From a virus, in IMG/VR virus record IMGVR_UViG_3300048033_000737, positions 1 to 32,012 of that record: a stretch of DNA of 32,012 bases. One strand, given 5' to 3'. The translations under genes were made by a program, and so were the position numbers. The notes under the pieces were generated by a model. That model was given only the letters and a program-made list of their open reading frames with translations. It was not told the DNA's origin and made no database searches. Below are positions 31,594-32,012 of the stretch, in pieces (position 1 is the stretch's first letter; each line of letters starts with the position of its first letter).

Positions 31594-32012
31594 ATGATGA
31601 ATGAAATAGAAAATATAGTTTCAGAGAAAACTATCGCTGTTATGTACGAACCTGGCGCTGGAGGAGACTTCATATGTACGCTATTGTCACTTATACCAAA
31701 AATATATGGAGATAATTTGAACATGGCACCAGAAAATGACGGTAGAGTCAAATCTATGGTCAATAATAAGATAACAATACAGTTAAATGTACAAAAAGTG
31801 TTAGATGATTACAAGTTTTGGGAAAAGAAAGACTTACAGTCAGAAATATTAGATAAAATATTAGATATTGCAACACTTAAACAAGAAATAATCAATAATG
31901 ATTCTTTATATATTTCTAAAATACATCCTTATATCTATGAAGATGCAGAAAACAGTTTAAAATTATTAAATCATTTAACACATAAATATTTTAAGAGTAA
32001 GAAAATACTTAT
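31594..32012 (+). CDS. Unidentified protein with Gly-rich N-terminal loop (3' end outside window)
   Basis: Frame open from the ATG at 31594 to the window end, at least 139 residues, no stop. A second in-frame ATG follows at 31597. Begins MMNEIENIVSEKTIAVMYEP, then GAGGDFICTLLSLIPK at residues 21-36. This beta strand followed by a Gly-rich loop and helix is reminiscent of sulfotransferase-like or other nucleotide-binding phage proteins, but lacks the classic GK[ST] of a P-loop. Then a Lys/Asp/Ile-rich helical part. No Shine-Dalgarno is seen before the start. Function unassigned. Confidence 0.7.
   Translation, partial: MMNEIENIVSEKTIAVMYEPGAGGDFICTLLSLIPKIYGDNLNMAPENDGRVKSMVNNKITIQLNVQKVLDDYKFWEKKDLQSEILDKILDIATLKQEIINNDSLYISKIHPYIYEDAENSLKLLNHLTHKYFKSKKIL

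Overview
The window is an AT-rich piece of a T4-like contractile-tailed phage (myovirus) genome, almost certainly from a marine phage. Genes are packed with little spacing and most have Shine-Dalgarno starts. The following T4 homologues can be recognised by protein sequence: portal gp20, acidic prohead core (gp67-like), prohead protease gp21, scaffold gp22, major capsid gp23, neck gp13, neck gp14-like, tail terminator gp15, sheath gp18, tube gp19 and head completion gp4. A short 387-aa gp23, the fibre style and a PhyH dioxygenase point to a marine T4-like lineage distant from T4. The host cannot be read from the sequence. No tRNA, CRISPR array, integrase or insertion sequence was seen, and no gene-free stretch exceeds about 210 bp.

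Layout. 1-1804: C-terminal part of a large helical, possibly tape-measure-like protein. 1867-7806: head module in T4 order (gp20, small ORF, gp67-like, gp21, gp22, gp23), closed by a strong terminator. 7941-17882: five consecutive beta-rich fibre-like genes built from shuffled shared modules. Four of them end in the same C-terminal domain, and the cassette closes with a second strong terminator. 17941-21498: a minus-strand block with an unknown gene, a Nudix hydrolase, gp15 and gp14. 21567-25648: plus-strand PhyH dioxygenase, two unknown genes, neck gp13 and a dNMP kinase. 25727-30758: sheath gp18 (with a terminator after it), tube gp19 and a tube-like baseplate protein. 30755-32012: a small ORF, gp4 and the start of an unidentified gene.

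Regulation can be partly read. An octamer GATAAATA (twice TATAAATA), matching the T4 late promoter element TATAAATA, lies in the gaps ahead of most late genes on both strands. Three metabolic or unknown genes (PhyH, the 425-aa gene and dNMP kinase) instead have bacterial sigma70-type promoters with 17-bp spacers. At 21510-21538 an early plus-strand promoter and a late minus-strand element occupy the same bases. A small repeated Trp-containing beta module appears in gp18 (about seven times), gp14 and gp15, hinting at a shared surface decoration along the tail and neck.
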